Positions 34,859 through 49,800 of a stretch of DNA of 64,000 nt are shown in pieces. Position numbers and translations under genes: made by a program. This DNA comes from Dillenia suffruticosa (Eukaryota; Streptophyta; Magnoliopsida; Dilleniales; Dilleniaceae): contig JAVTVX010000012.1 in assembly GCA_033439265.1 (NCBI GenBank), forward strand, positions 15,721,501 through 15,785,500, given 5' to 3'. The notes under the pieces were generated by a model. It was not told where the DNA came from, searched no databases, and saw only the letters and a program-made list of their open reading frames with translations. The stretch's first letter is position 1. Each line of letters begins with the position of its first letter.

Positions 34859-37800
34859 ATGAGCGGGCAAGTGGCTCCTCCTCTGCATGGTGGTTCGAGA
34901 AGGACGAGTTTGAGCCAAAAGAGAGGTCCATCCGCCAAGAAGGCTTCTTCTTCTTCTTCAGCATCACCGGCTGAGAATGGTTATGATCATCACAGCAGCA
35001 AACCCTCCTCTCCCAAAAATATGTAATTGTAACCCTATTTTGATTGTGATTATGATTTTGTCATTTCTTTGATACCGTTGATTTACTACTTTTGATTTTA
35101 TTTTTTAGGGCCGTTGGTGGTGAGAGAACGGTGAAGAAGCTGAGGCTGTCCAAGGCCCTCACTATTCCTGAAGGCACAACAGTTTCTGATGCTTGTCGAC
35201 GTATGGCTGCTCGCAGAGTTAATGCTGTTTTGTTGACTGATGCCAATGCTTTGCTTTCCGGAATTGTTACTGATAAGGTGTTTATTATTTTTATTACTAT
35301 TACTAAATTTGCCTGCCCTTTTACTTTGCCTTTTGTTATGTGGTTGTAATTCTGATTTAATGTCAGGACATTGCTACAAGAGTCATAGCTGAGGGCTTGA
35401 GGCCGGAGCAGACTGTGGTTTCAAAAATCATGACCAGGAATCCGATTTTTGTTACTTCTGATTCCTTGGCTATTGAGGCCCTTCAAAAGATGGTTCAGGG
35501 TAATACTTTACTTAATACTAAAGTCCTAGGTAGCATTTGATAGGCACCATTTGCTATGAGGTAAAGGGGGTCTAAAGGTTACCTTGGTAACCTCTTACCC
35601 TCTTCCCCATGTTTGGCATGCAAAATTCAATTTGGTATAATATAGAGGGGGTAATAGGATTCCCAAAAAGAGAGTAAAAGCATGCCCATTTTTGAACGTG
35701 TTAAAAGCATTACCCCTCCCAAAATAAAATAACATACTAAATTAATGTGCTTATATACTGTTCTCCTAGTATTAAGTAGGATTGGATATTATGTGAAGTC
35801 AATGTTCATTATTCATTGGTTATGGTCGCCTAGGAATATTGTATGTATTATCCCACAAATATGGTTGAGTTGAACTTTATAACATCAACAAGCCTTTGAC
35901 AATATTGGTTTGAATCTTGTGAGAACTCCACAATTACACATGCTTGGGTGGAGGTAATTTTCGGATGGGTGACCTCTTGAGAACGGAAACAGTTCAATGT
36001 GGGTTGCAATATTGGGAGGGAGAGAAAATTATGTGGCCTATGCTTGAAGTGGACAATACTTTCACAGATGTTCTGGCCATTACATTATATGCTGATTAGG
36101 TTAGGATAAATGGGCAAGGGTGAGCAATATGCTCTGAGGGAAGGACACACTATAACTACTGTTATACATAAAATATATTTCAAGGAGCATGCACACTAAA
36201 TTGAATTTTTTTTTCTCAGTGGATTAGCTCATGTTGATCTATTGAGAAAATTAATGAGCTAATTTGAATGGTTTGTTGCCTATGTTAGATGTTAATGTGG
36301 TTTTTACTGCACTAGGTTAATAAATCTAAGTAAGCTAAGCTGTAAAGTTTGAATGGCATGTATGGTGAGGCCAACATTTTTAGTTGACTTTTGAGGTTAC
36401 CTTAATGTTAAACCTTGCTAAGTGAATTGTTGAAGAAATTGAGAACAATATTTAGCTTGTTTGTAGTGTTATAAGTTTTCATACTAGAAAGGGAACCACA
36501 AATTGACAGAAATGGCTGTGCAGAAAAATGTGCAACTTCTAGAACTAGATATGGATTTCTTGAAGTATGAAGAGCTGGATTGGAGAGACATGGTGCGGTG
36601 CGGTTAAGTTTATAATCTTGGTTTGTGATTGAGATAAGATGCTATTACTATTCTCCAGTTATGCTATTGGATATTGGATTGGGGGGATTGCTAGATATTT
36701 CTGTTAGGAAAAAGTTCTGTGGCAACTTTATTGTTTATCTTATTCCATCGATGTAATTCCTTGACATTAGTGGTAGGAAGATATCCTCGGTGATTCTCCA
36801 GCAAATTGTGAGGTCCTGCCAGAATAATTTGTCATATTCTGGAATAAGATACTGTAGAATTGGAACTCTTAATGCTAGATAGGAATTTGAGCTCCTTACA
36901 CTTTCTTCTTATAACGAGTGGCAGGGGAGATATTGCTTTTAGGCACTGATAAGTCTTAGTAACTCTGCATAATGTGTAGATATTTGCTAAAATAAAAAGA
37001 TATATCTTTGAGCCTTCAAGGTATCTCTGCAAGCTGTTGCTATACGAATAACTTGGTAGATGAGTTAATCTCGAACTGGATATCCTGAAGTCTGTTGGTG
37101 GTCCTCACAAGTATCACAGCGATTTTTTGATCTTTTTTATTTTATTTTTCAAGTTGGTTCCTAGAGCAGTTGAATTCCACCAACCATATATATTTTTTTA
37201 CCTGCCGCATATAGAATACACACACAACATGCACATTCTCTCTCTCTCACATGCACAGACACACACATAGATTCCAGCAGTTTAGAATTGATAATTAGAA
37301 CTTCTGGCATGTCTGGATCCTATAGGGAGCACTATTTCTCCATGTTTTCAGATAAGCTGCTACAACCATGTTGTAATACATTAATAATTGGTTGTTTACT
37401 AACTTTAGTTGTAACATGGTAACTGTTATATTCTGGTATTCAATTGTTTCTCCAACAGGTTCTAAATTGGTCATGATTCTATTTTTTGTTTGTTCCTAAA
37501 ATCTGTAGTGTTTTTAATGTGATCCATGTTTGGTTTGACAGGAAAATTTAGGCATCTACCTGTTGTGGAAAATGGGGAAGTCATTGCTTTGCTGGATATC
37601 ACAAAGTGCCTCTATGATGCTATATCTAGAATGGAGAAGGCTGCGGAACAGGGTAGTGCAATTGCAGCTGCTGTTGAAGGGGTGGAACGCCAATGGGGAA
37701 GTAATTTTTCTGGTTAGTTCCCAAATATTCATGTTAAGCTTCCTGGACAGTCAAGGTTATTTCCCATATTATATGTGATCTTAGAAACAACTTTCACTGC

Positions 37801-40800
37801 CTGGAACAGCAATGAAGTTTGCACTGTATGTGCCTTGTGCGTACCATCTTTCACCTATGCTTTTTCAGTTTGCTTGTTTCCCATATTATATGCCAAAACC
37901 AGGCTGGAAGCTGGTTTAAAGACACATTATCAACATCAAATAAACAAAAGTGAGTTTACAGTTTTACATAGGCTGATACCGGATAGTTAAGGAAAACAAT
38001 GAGTCAAATTTTGTCAGAATTGACTAATATTATCTCTGATTACTTTTTCACTTTGATCTGTTCTGCCGACACTTAAGGATTCATTTTTAGTATTTAAAAT
38101 TGGTTGTACACTCTTTTTGAATAACAACAACAACAAACAAAAAACAACAAACAACAAACAACAATAATAATTATTATTTTAATAATAATTATTATAAGAG
38201 TAGAAATAAATTATAATTAAAGAAGAGAAGAAATCTCAAACAAAATTTAGAAGGGAACAATAACGTCAACAACAACAACAAAACCTTTATCCCACTTGGT
38301 GGCGCCGGTTATATAGATGTTTCTTATGCATTATCTTGTATTTCATATCGCATACTAACTTATAAGATTGTTTCCTTTATACGACAATAACAATTACGTT
38401 TTTTTCCACTAAACGGGGTCGGCAATATGGTTATTTTTATGCCATTGTGGTTTATCTTGTATTATATTTTTATTTATATTTAGATAATTCATATGATATA
38501 TTATCTTCATTATTCAAATCTTTTTCGATTTCTCTCTCCCTCAATTAATATGAGTACTTGTCATAGTCTCGTACCGCCTAACTGGAGCCTTTATCGGTCA
38601 CCTATATATGTGTCCGTACTATCTTAGTGATGTTTTCCTCAATTTTTCTCGATAAGCGCAATTCCAACTTTCTCCTTACTACACTCATTTCTTATCTTGT
38701 TCATTGTTATGTGTCCATACATCTATCTTAACATTCTTATCTCCTCATCTCTCATCTTGTACTTGTGTTTTTGGTTCATTGCTCAACATTTAGATCCATA
38801 CAATAAAGCGGGTTTAATTGTCATCCTGTAAAACTTCTCTTAAGTTTTAGAGGTACCTTTCGATCACATAGAAGAAGAGAAATACAAATAAAAAAAACCA
38901 AAAGGCTGCAAAAGAATTGAACATCTTGAATAATTGGCCCCTGAAAGAACCAGCTGCTACTGATAGCATGGCTGTTCCACTTTGTGATCTATGACACAAA
39001 CTTGGATATCCGCAATTTAATGTTGTAAACATATGTGAAGATTTTCATTCAAATTTTTTCTTGGGTTGATTCAACTTACCTATAATTGGAAGAGCTATCT
39101 TGGCAGGCAGGCATCATTGGAAAAAGGGTGAATCCTAAGCATCAACAATGGCCAAATGCTCCAAGTGGCATACCATCAATGGAAAAGATACTCTGTAGCG
39201 AGTAGGTACCACCTAGGTTTGAATCTTAGCGTGTTTGTTTGGAGTAGGATTCCCATTAATAATACAAGCTAGAGATCTCTAAGAGTGTTTCTTGGGCATG
39301 TTTTGTTCTGTCAACACATTTTTGTAAGCTAGTTACTTTAGTCAGCAGTTGCACTGAAGTTATGTCATTGTTGGCCATTTAGTGGCCTGAAGAGTGTTTG
39401 AGAGGAACATAGTTTTCAGAATTGTGTGGGTTGAATTCTTATTTTAGACTCAAAAGGTTCTTTTGGCCATAAAATAAGAAAATTATTATGCAATCTTTTG
39501 GGAGAAGTGTTCCATGCTGTAACCTGGGCAAAATCCATCTTTGGTCAATGGCATACCATTCATCTCTGTTAGGCCTAAGTGATGAGCGTCAAGGTGCTTC
39601 TTATATGCATTCTCTTCCTGCACTTTCTTGTCCTTTATGTTCTTTTGCATCTTCCCACCTTATGTTGCACCAGCACTTCAAAAAAAAAAAAAAAAAAACC
39701 AAATACATCTATATCTTGTCCATGTCGGACATGCTTCTTAGACATCACCCCACACTATGCTACATTTTGTAACTTATAAGCGTAACTATTGTTTTAACTT
39801 TTCTATGTCAATTGTCCATGTGTTTTGTATGCTATGTCCGCATTCATGCTTCATCTCTTCCTATTAACCTTTGATTGAATCTCTTGATGAGATCTATAAA
39901 ATTACTCTGCCTCCAAAAATGCCACATACATCAACTTGTCAATTCTTCATAAAGTATTAATAGTGACATAGGTAGATGACGTTCTCATATGGTTTCTTGC
40001 TTTATTTATTCTGTGAGTAGTATCGTAATGATTCCCAATTTATAGTATCTTCACACTGATTCTAAAGAATACATAATTTTTTCTCCAAGTTTCTAAAAAT
40101 CTAATTTTAAAGAATTTTCAAAAATTTAATTTTTTTCAAGAATATTGCCTAAGAGTCTGTTTCTTAAACTTGAAAAATGGTCTGAATGCTATTGTAAAGT
40201 TTAAAAAGTGCTGTGTAAACTTTTAAAAAAAGTCTGTTAAAGCTAAAAATTTCTTAGAAATTGAAAATCTAGGTTGGAAAGCGTTGGAAGTTGTTGATTT
40301 AGATACATAATCATGACGTATGTATTGTGTATCATGCAATAATGGTTCTATTTATGGCTTGGACATTTCATGCCCACAAGATACCTCCAGTTTTATAACC
40401 GTTATGTATTTTACAATTTATCAAAACTTCTGCTAGAAATGGTGACGACTGTGGTTTCAGATCCTACTGCTTATGTGAAGGAAAACCATTGTTTGTTCAC
40501 AATCTTCGAAAATGTAATGATGCTTCAGAATTGGAATAAGTTCTGGATTAAAAATAGGGAAGATTTATTCGCTTCAAGCACCTTAAGAATGATCAATCCA
40601 TCTTTTTTCTTCTCCGCTTGAGAAGAAACTGTTCTGGTTGTTATTTGGTGCTTTCATGAGGGAATTGTGGTGTATCAATTTTCCTTATTACCAAAGACAT
40701 TTAAATGAAAGGGATAGGTCTTAAGGACAATGTTTTAGGAACTATTGTTGGGCTGAAGGCCAGAGGAGATCCAATCCAAATTGCATTTTTATTTCAGTGA

Positions 40801-43800
40801 TCTAGTCTCAGCCTGTCTGATCATGGTCATTGATGAAGCCATTGTGATTAGGGGGATTTTGAAAATTCAAACCAACTGCTTTGGAAGCTCAAAGGTTTCT
40901 ACTGAGTTTGAAAATCTTTTAAACTAGGAGGGTTTTGGAGGCATTTTAAAGAAATTTAGGGACATGCTAAGCTTCATTTGTTGGCATTTTTGCTTTGTGA
41001 AAACAGAAGCAAGACTATATTACTGCAATGCTTGCCAAGAAGATACAGATCGTGCTGGTTATGGTTGCATGCCATAAACATGGTCAATGTATTTATTATG
41101 TAAACCTTTGTGGCTATTTTGATGCTGAATGGGATTTTTGTTGTGAGAGATTGAAGCACCTGATGAAGCTTTCTAGCCATTCTTGGCTCCAGTTGCAGAC
41201 ATCATTTGTTTTCCTTTTTAATATTTTGGATAATTGGTGGATTTGTTCTACAAGTTTTAGTAACTTGCTTTTGACAAAGTTTAGAGGTTTTGGAGGGCGG
41301 AAAGATGCTTTATTGCTTTGGAGATGTGGTCTTTTAACTCTTCGTTGGTGTTCTTGTGTAAAGAGTGGGAATGCTAGAATATTTAGAAATTAAACCATTG
41401 ATTCTTTTCTCCAGTGGGACAAGATTGTTTGTAGGCTTCTCCTTGGGCCTGCGCTTTGGAAATCCTTTGAAACTATAGTGTTGACGAGTTGAAGAGATAT
41501 CGGAAAGTAGTCTTTCACTAGTTTTTATTTTTGATTTTTGCTTCTCTTGCTTCCGAGGATTTCTCATCCTTTGAACCTTATGTATCCATTCTTTTGATAC
41601 AATTATATTTTTTCTCTCCTTTTTTCCCCCAAAAGGAGCTAGGATGTCACATGGAGCAATGTAGAAATTTAGAATCATCTACTGAATGTGATGATAAAGC
41701 TTGGGTCTCCATCCATTGTTGTGGAGGATGCCTTATCTTTCTCTATGTTTATCTTTTATCTTCCATTCTTTGCTTTTACATCTTATTTTATCTGAAAAGT
41801 CTCAGTTCCCTGGCTTAATTGATTCTTTATATTTTCATCTACTCTTGAGTTATTCAATTCCTCACGTGTGACTTTTTAAGGCCTTGTTTGATTGAAGTGT
41901 GTCTTGTTCTCCATTAATCTTTTGGATACACTGTAGTGATTCTGGAAACAAAATTTCAAGTTGGAACATGAAAAGTCAACCTCTGACCATAGCTTATGTA
42001 GGAAATATGTTGTAACCTTGTTTTGTTTTCAAATTTCAAAGCCCCTAGTGATGGAAATCATTGGAGTTGTCTGCGGGCTCTTTTCCCTGTTGCCAGTACA
42101 TTGAAGGTATGGACTAATACAGTTATAATATATTATATGATTAGAAAAATGTCGTAAATGTAATAAAGAATGTGCAAAAACTTCTAAGGATGAGAAATCT
42201 TTAGAACTGAGGGGGAAAAAAAAAGAACCACTTAATAACTGTTGTCAATCCCTCTTCAACTCCTCCAAGTTGTAATCTTTGTAAATTTCCAAGACACGAA
42301 CCCATAGAGATGCATAAAAAACAAACTTATCTCATAGAAGAGAACCAATAAAGATATTATACAGCATAATTTGGAGAATTTGGTGATACTGCCTTATCTT
42401 TTTCCTTGGTGTTCACAATTCCTGCCATGTTGTCTTTTTGTTACTGGAGTCTGCAGTCTTCTTGGAGTTTCTAAAATATTTTGTTGTTCAATTCATGTGC
42501 AGCTCCATCAGCTTTCATTGAAACACTTAGAGACCGGATGTTCAAGCCTTCTTTGTCCACTATCATTGGTGAAAATTCAAAGTAGGCTTCAAGCTTTACT
42601 TTTTGTGTGTGTGTGTTTTGGAGGGGGGTGTTTGGGGAAAACATGGATTTTAATCCCTAAATGGTTACATCTTCAGGGTTGCGCTGATATCTCCATCAGA
42701 TCCAGTCTATGTTGCTGCAAAAAAGATGCGGGAATACAGGGTTAATTCTGTTATTGTTGTAATGGGGAACAAGATTCAGGGAATACTGACGTAAGTTCTT
42801 CCTTTAGATTGCATTGATATTGGATGAACAGAAATATTATTATTATTATTATTATTTTTTTGGGTACTTGCTTCATTAGATTGTCTCTTAGAGGCTGACT
42901 TTGGATTTCTGCTACTCCTGCACCGCAGCTCCAAGGATATCCTTATGCGAGTAGTGGCACAAAATCTCTCTCCTGAGCTTACATTGGTGGAAAAGGTTCT
43001 TCCATGCAGCTCCTGTTGCATAGTTTTCAAAATATTTATGCCTTTCGTCGTAAATTTTTTGACTCTATATTGACCCCCAAATAAAACATGAGTGGTTACT
43101 GCCCTAGCTGCTGCCGCTGCCGGTCCTTTTTTTTGGGGCTAATCACACTGTCCTTGCTGCTTATCTTGCCTGGTTCTTGATTTATATCAGCCCTTCACTA
43201 AATGTGTTTATATTCTGGTAAATGTTTCCTGGACTTGGCTTTGTTTCTGATTGATATATCGGCCAGCTGGAATCACGTTTTACATTTTAATTTGCTCAAT
43301 TTGAATTCCTAATGCTTCTGCATAAGCTGCTATTATTCCTTCAAATTGTGTTTTATTTAAACCTTTTCATTTCTTGGGAGTAATTCTGCTTTCATTTCTT
43401 GGCAGATTTATCTTATGGCCACTTCCTGTGATTGAGTGTTTGGATAAGCTATTGTATGTTTTTAAGTCTATATGCTTCCTTGCTTTTCTTTGGTCCCTCT
43501 GCTTGCACCCTTTGTTCAGCTGCTTGGAGAGTGAGGCTTTGGTCCTTTGCTCCATGACTGAGCTTCTCATAGTTATTTTTACTTGTTAACAGTTGATTGT
43601 TTGTGTAATCTATATTCCATGCTGCAAAACTGATCAAGATGAGAATATTGCTGATGTCTCATACACTTGTAATATTGTATAATCTCTGTTTCCTTTTCGT
43701 AGGTAATGACAGTTAATCCCGAGTGCGCAATGTTAGAGACAACAATTCTTGATGCCTTGCATATGATGCATGATGGGAAATTCTTACACCTTCCAGTTGT

Positions 43801-46800
43801 GGACAAAGGTATGTTTTTCTCAACTCAATGGAATTCCTTCTTTTCATTTCTCCCCTTATTTTTTTTTTTGGGTAATTTAAAGAATAACCAAACACTGTTT
43901 TTCAGATGGAAGTGTTGCTGCATGTTTGGATGTTCTACAAATAACACATGCTGCTATATCCATGGTAAACTTCGTGAATCAAATGTTTCTTATGGTGATA
44001 ACATCTAGTCCCCAGAATGGCTGTTTTTCCTTTTTGTTTTAATGATGGTTATAATCAATCAACTTCCCTTTTGACCCAACATGTTCATACAAGTTGAAAA
44101 TGAAAATCTTGAAAAAATAGTTCTTGAAGGAACCGTCCAGAGCTTGTTGGCTTACAAGATCTTTATTTAAGTAAAAATCTGCTTCACTCATAGTTTTACC
44201 TAGACCTAAAATCATGTTGACATCTTTTGGTTTGAAAAATGTAATGCTATACCCCCTTGAGGCCGTCTTTGCTATTATAAAGGTTTCTCTATCACTCTTC
44301 TTCATTAGATATCACAATCCTAGAATGAGCCTCCCCCCGCGGTGCCCTGGCTGGTATGCGAAGAAAAACACAAAAAGGCTAGAAATCAAGCCACCAAAAA
44401 TTTGGGAGAATAGAAACAAAGGATTTTCTTTAAAAGCAGCTCTAAAATTTTCATTGTTCCAATAATTTTTAGCTTTAAACTTTAGCTAACCAAAGGTACC
44501 TATTTGCCATAAGTAGATAACCACTATGTTTCTATACACCCTGTTTACATATTTTCTTACCCTATTCTTTTTTTTTCTTTGTAAAACAAGAAAAAATATA
44601 TTAGATACATGAAAGAATGTACAAAAACTCCAAAAGATGAGAAATCCTTAGAAATAAAAAAAAACAACAAAGCAGTGCAAAAAGATTAGTACATAATTGC
44701 TCTCTGATCCCTTTTCAAAATCTCTAAACTACAATCTTTATAAATGCTGGAGACATGAACCCATAGAGAAGTATTAAAAAAATTGTCCTATAGAAGTGAG
44801 ACTTCAATAGTCTAATAGAGCCAAATTATGACATTTCACTATCCAAATATACCATGGGATGGCAAAAAAGAGCAACAACCGAGCTTCCTTTTTCTTTTCA
44901 AATCCTCTAAATTTCTCAAGGAACAAAGTAGGAACATTCCTAGGGCAAAAATATTGTGACACATCAAAGAGGTGGTTTCACATCTCCCTCGCAATACAAC
45001 ATTGAAAAAATACTTTATCTCGACTTTTGGAATTTCTTTAATACATGACACATGCATTTGGGGAGATAGATTTGTAATGTCTCCCTTTTTTTGGAAAGAT
45101 CGTTGGTATTAATTTTATCAAACACCATTAAATAAATAAATGCCTTAACCTTAGTAGGAACCTTTGTCTTCCAAAGGAAAATGTTTAAATGGAAAGAAGG
45201 ATTTTGGGAAATACTAATTAGGTAATAAAAGAGAGATCTATATGTAATAACCCACCACAAAAAATCAAAACTCCAAGCACTCGTGTCAAGAACACAAGAA
45301 GAAAGCTCATTCCCATAAAGGAGAGAAATCAAAGAAGAAAATTCAATAACTTCTCTATCATTAAGTTTTCATAAAATATAAAAAACTAAACAATAAGGAT
45401 CTCCTCTCAAATATAGAAATGTTTGATTGGAGCAAAGTGAAGTCCAGGTCACCTATAAAGGTGAGGGAAAGAAATGAATAACAACGAATTCTGAATCCAA
45501 GAATCCTCCCAAAATAACACACGAAAAGGAAAGGTCTCTATCATTACTGTGAAACTCATCAAAGATTTTAAACATGTTTTCACAAATAATAAATCCTTAA
45601 ATTCTTGGAAAAAGTCATGGTAAAAATGTTGGTGCCGGGGAGTTTATCCCTATCAAAACCAAAAAACTGCTTGATGAATCCCATCCCTCTCAAAAGGTCT
45701 CTCCAATCAGGAGTCCCTATAACTCTTAAATTAATATGATACCAATAAAGACCTTCAAAAATAGGACAAGCCCTATCCACTATGTACAAATCCCTATAGA
45801 ATCTAGTGATAGTCTTCTCAATGAAAGCAGGATTCGTAATTGCATTTCCTTCATCAACTTATAATTCCTTTATAAAACTCCTTTGCCTCCAACCATTAGC
45901 AATCCAATAAAAAACCTAGTGTTACAATCGTCCTCTCTAACTCACAGCATCCAAATCTTCTGATGCCAATTGATCTCCTTTAGAATAAGCTTCTTGACAT
46001 TGTTCCTAAGATTCTCCGTACGAGTAGGAAGATCCTCCATAAACCCTCTTTCTAATTCAAACTTGTCTATATCATCAATTTCCCGAATAATAACATTCTT
46101 TCTCTCTAATAAAAACCTCATTGTTCCAAACTTTGAGAGTTTGTTCTAGACTCATCAATTTTTTCATGAACATAAAACCCCCTCAGCCCACCTGCATTGG
46201 TATCTCTCTTAAGAGTTTTCAACCACTTTCCTAAGATCTCTATTAGAAAGCTACATGTTCTAAAATCGAAAACATATAGGGCCCCAAGTGATATGGTTAG
46301 AATCCAAAAGAATAGGGAAGTGTAATCTCCATTTTGTCCATTGTGAGCTTAATATTTTGTGACTTGCATATTTATGTTGTAATTTTTTTTTTGATTTATG
46401 AGTTATGAGCGATCATTAGACTTGAATATGTTCACTTTTAAGAATTTGTGGGTGTTAACAAGCTGTTTATGCCATTCCAAAGGTTGAGAATAGCTCCGGG
46501 GCTGTTAATGATGTTGCAAACACAATGATGCAAAAGTTTTGGGATTCAGCACTTAGTTTAGAGCCACCTGATGATTCCGATTCACACAGGTACCTCTAGT
46601 GTTTCCTCGTGTGTGTGTGTATTTCATCTTGATTGCTGGAGTAAAACGTCCACATCCTGTAATTGATCCTTTTTCTCCCCCCTCTTTAGTGAAATGTCTG
46701 CATTAATGACATCTGATGGGACAGAGAACACAAAATCAATGTATCCAACTTTAGGTCTTGGAAACTCATTTCCCTTCAAAATTGAGGATTGCAAAGGTCG

Positions 46801-49800
46801 TGTACATCGGTTCAATTGTGGTATGTGAGTCTCTTTTTGTGTATCCATCAAGTATTTCTTAATTTTTTTATCGGCTCAAATGGGTTAGATGCTAGCATGG
46901 TTTCAGATACATTCTGGAAGTGTTTAGAATGAAGCAAAAGAGCAATAGATCCTTGTTAAAATTATTCAGTTTGCCTTAAGCTGGTGTTCCTTTCCACCAA
47001 AGGGATGATAATTCTTTCATTCAATTTAAGGGGTTGTTGGGAAAATAAAAGGATCTCTGCTAGGTACAGTTATTGTGGTATCGATTGTAGCGATGGCATG
47101 CGCACATAGGGCATACGCTGATGCCCAAAAGAGAGGGAAAAAAAAAAAGAAAAAAATCAGCTGCGCATGACAATAAACTTCAATTGGACCTTTCTTTATT
47201 TGGGTGTCAAAGCTGGAATTGTAACAAAAAAATGTACCTTCTGTTACCTCAAGGATATATGCACTACGAGTGATCCAAGGATAATAAAATTGTCTTAGAT
47301 ATTTCTATCAATAAACAAACCTATTTCTGTGCTGAAACAAGTGAAGATGAAACCCCAGAGCTATGTTGTCCTATCTGTAGGCAGGGAAACAAGAAGGGGA
47401 TGGTGGGCAGAGGGAGCAGTGGCCTTTTAATGCAAGTGTTTGGTTTTCTTCTTTTACAATCTGTGTTTAATTTTTTATTGATGTGGAGGGTTTTGATAGG
47501 AAAAGCAAATAACTATGGTTAGAGTTTATTTGGCTACCCATATATGAATTTGTTGGCTTTTAAGTCGGACGCACTTTGGAAAATCTCTCTCTTGTTCCTT
47601 TAGGTACTGAAAGTCTGGATGAGTTGGTATCTGTTGTCATGCAAAGGATTGGTGCTGGTAATGATCATTGTCATCCACAGATTTTGGTGAGTTTGTGAGC
47701 TTGGTAGTTCTTTGTATTTATTGCCTTCCTGCAGAACAAATTTTGGGTTTTATTCCCCTTTCATGTAGTATGAAGATGATGAAGGTGATAAAGTTTTACT
47801 TTCAACCGATGGTGATCTTCTTGGTGCTGTTAGCTATGCCAGGTCCACTGGACTAAAGGTAAGCCTTGAGCCTTTATGTGATTAGGTACTTCAGTATTTT
47901 GTGTTCTCTCTTTTCATTCAATTATATCGCGTGTGGCTTTTAGAATCTAGTTCTGCGTAAATTTGTATTCTGCAAGGGTTAGACAGTGGAATCGATTTAT
48001 CAACTTTATAATTATCTAATGTTTTATTTATCCTTTCTCAGCTTGCTGTTTCCAACTATTTGTTGGCTGCTACCCAATTGTGTTATTCCTTATGCCTGCC
48101 TGGGACCAGGGACCAGGGACCAGGGACGTGAGAACATACATTACATGGGCAGCAAAATTATTATTATTATTATCATCATTATTATTTTGGTCCTCTATTG
48201 AGAAATAAAATTTGCTTGATGTTTCACCATTCATAAAATAGATGAAATCTAGTTTTTGGAGTGGGAAAAAATTTAATACTGGATTGAAGTTTTGTTAAAA
48301 GGGACTGGCCTTTTCTAAATAAAAATTACTTTAAAATATAAAATTGTATGCTTTTGTTCAAATTGAAACTGTTATTTTTCATTGCGGTTTTGAAACTGTT
48401 ACGAGGGATTGTATTTTCTTGCTGATGTCGCAAGTCAAGCCTATTATTTTGATCAAATGCCCCTACCTGAATTAAGATTGGGTCCAACACCCAAAGTCAG
48501 ATTTTTCTGTAAAGAGATATACAATGTATTAAAATTTCTAGTTTTTACAAGAATAGCATTGCTAGTTTGATATTAAGGATTCTTAATATGTAGCAAACAT
48601 GCCAAGAATGGGGAACATAGCTTACTCGACCATCCCAAGGAGGACCCGCATTTTATAATTGACACCACATTAGTGTTATAAATATGGTTTGCATTTCCTA
48701 TGCCTGGGATTTCAATTTTTATATGACACTTGATTTATCTTTCAGTTATTTTCATATGGCTTGTTTCCTGGGGATGATGAAAGTGCAGAAACATTTTATC
48801 TTTCTGAGAAGTTTACATAAGCCAGGGTCACTAGTTTTGTTGCTAAGGTCTCTTGAGGCTGTTTCCCTAGTCTGAAGGGGATTGGGAGTGGTATTGGTAG
48901 GAGGGTAGCTTGTGGTTGTATGGTTCAATCACCATTGGACTAGAGAAGAGAAAGGTAGTCATGATAATTCTTTTTCAATTATCTGACTTATATCTAAGAA
49001 AAGCTTCTTATAAAACATATTAAACTCTTATGACAATTCCTGAGGTTAGGTTGGAGAGTTTAAGAGAATTTATGGGGAATATATTTATTTTAATTTATAT
49101 GTATATAAAATTCTTTAAGAAGGAGAATTATACAGAATGCCATGGCCCTTAATGTTGATGTTTGCTTATTGAATTAATTATTTAATGCCATGCAAGGAAA
49201 TCTACGCTGCCACATGATGCTGTCAGAACCACGACCGCTGGATCATAAATTTTTTGTGGCCTACAATGTTCCTAGTTTGACATACCTTGTTCTTCTCTGT
49301 TGATGGTTTGAGTTGGGGGAGCAAACCAACTCCCTGCCCCCAAGAGAAAATAACCAATTACCATAAAGCAAAGTTGCTTGCAGCATTTACATTCATGAAG
49401 TCACCTGCATGAACTTTGTTGCCTCTGGTATGAATTATGTCATCTTTCCATTTCGTGTTGGTGAGATAATCTAGCAAATATTGTGGTAATCAATTAAATA
49501 AAACGAAATATTTTTGACACCTGAAATGGTAAAGTTCACTTTTCACTGGTGTTTGATTAAGTGTGGCGATGGCTGAAAGTTTTGAAACTATGGATAAATG
49601 GCCTGCTGTTTCCTGGAAATGGGGTAGAGATGAGTGGGTGCCTGGATTTTGAGTGACTTGACAGCATTAGTTAATGAAGTTCTTGGGAATAGTTGCGATT
49701 TAAGATTTCTTGGGAATAGTTGCGATTTAAGATTTTACTGTGTAGCATCTCTATTAACATTTAAGCCTCATACATCATTTCTCATTTTTGAGTTGTATTG

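Noticed and set aside
35920..35985. Functional 5S rRNA gene
   Set aside because: Both 5S ends are missing and the internal region has several changes; a TRIM-derived fragment is more likely.
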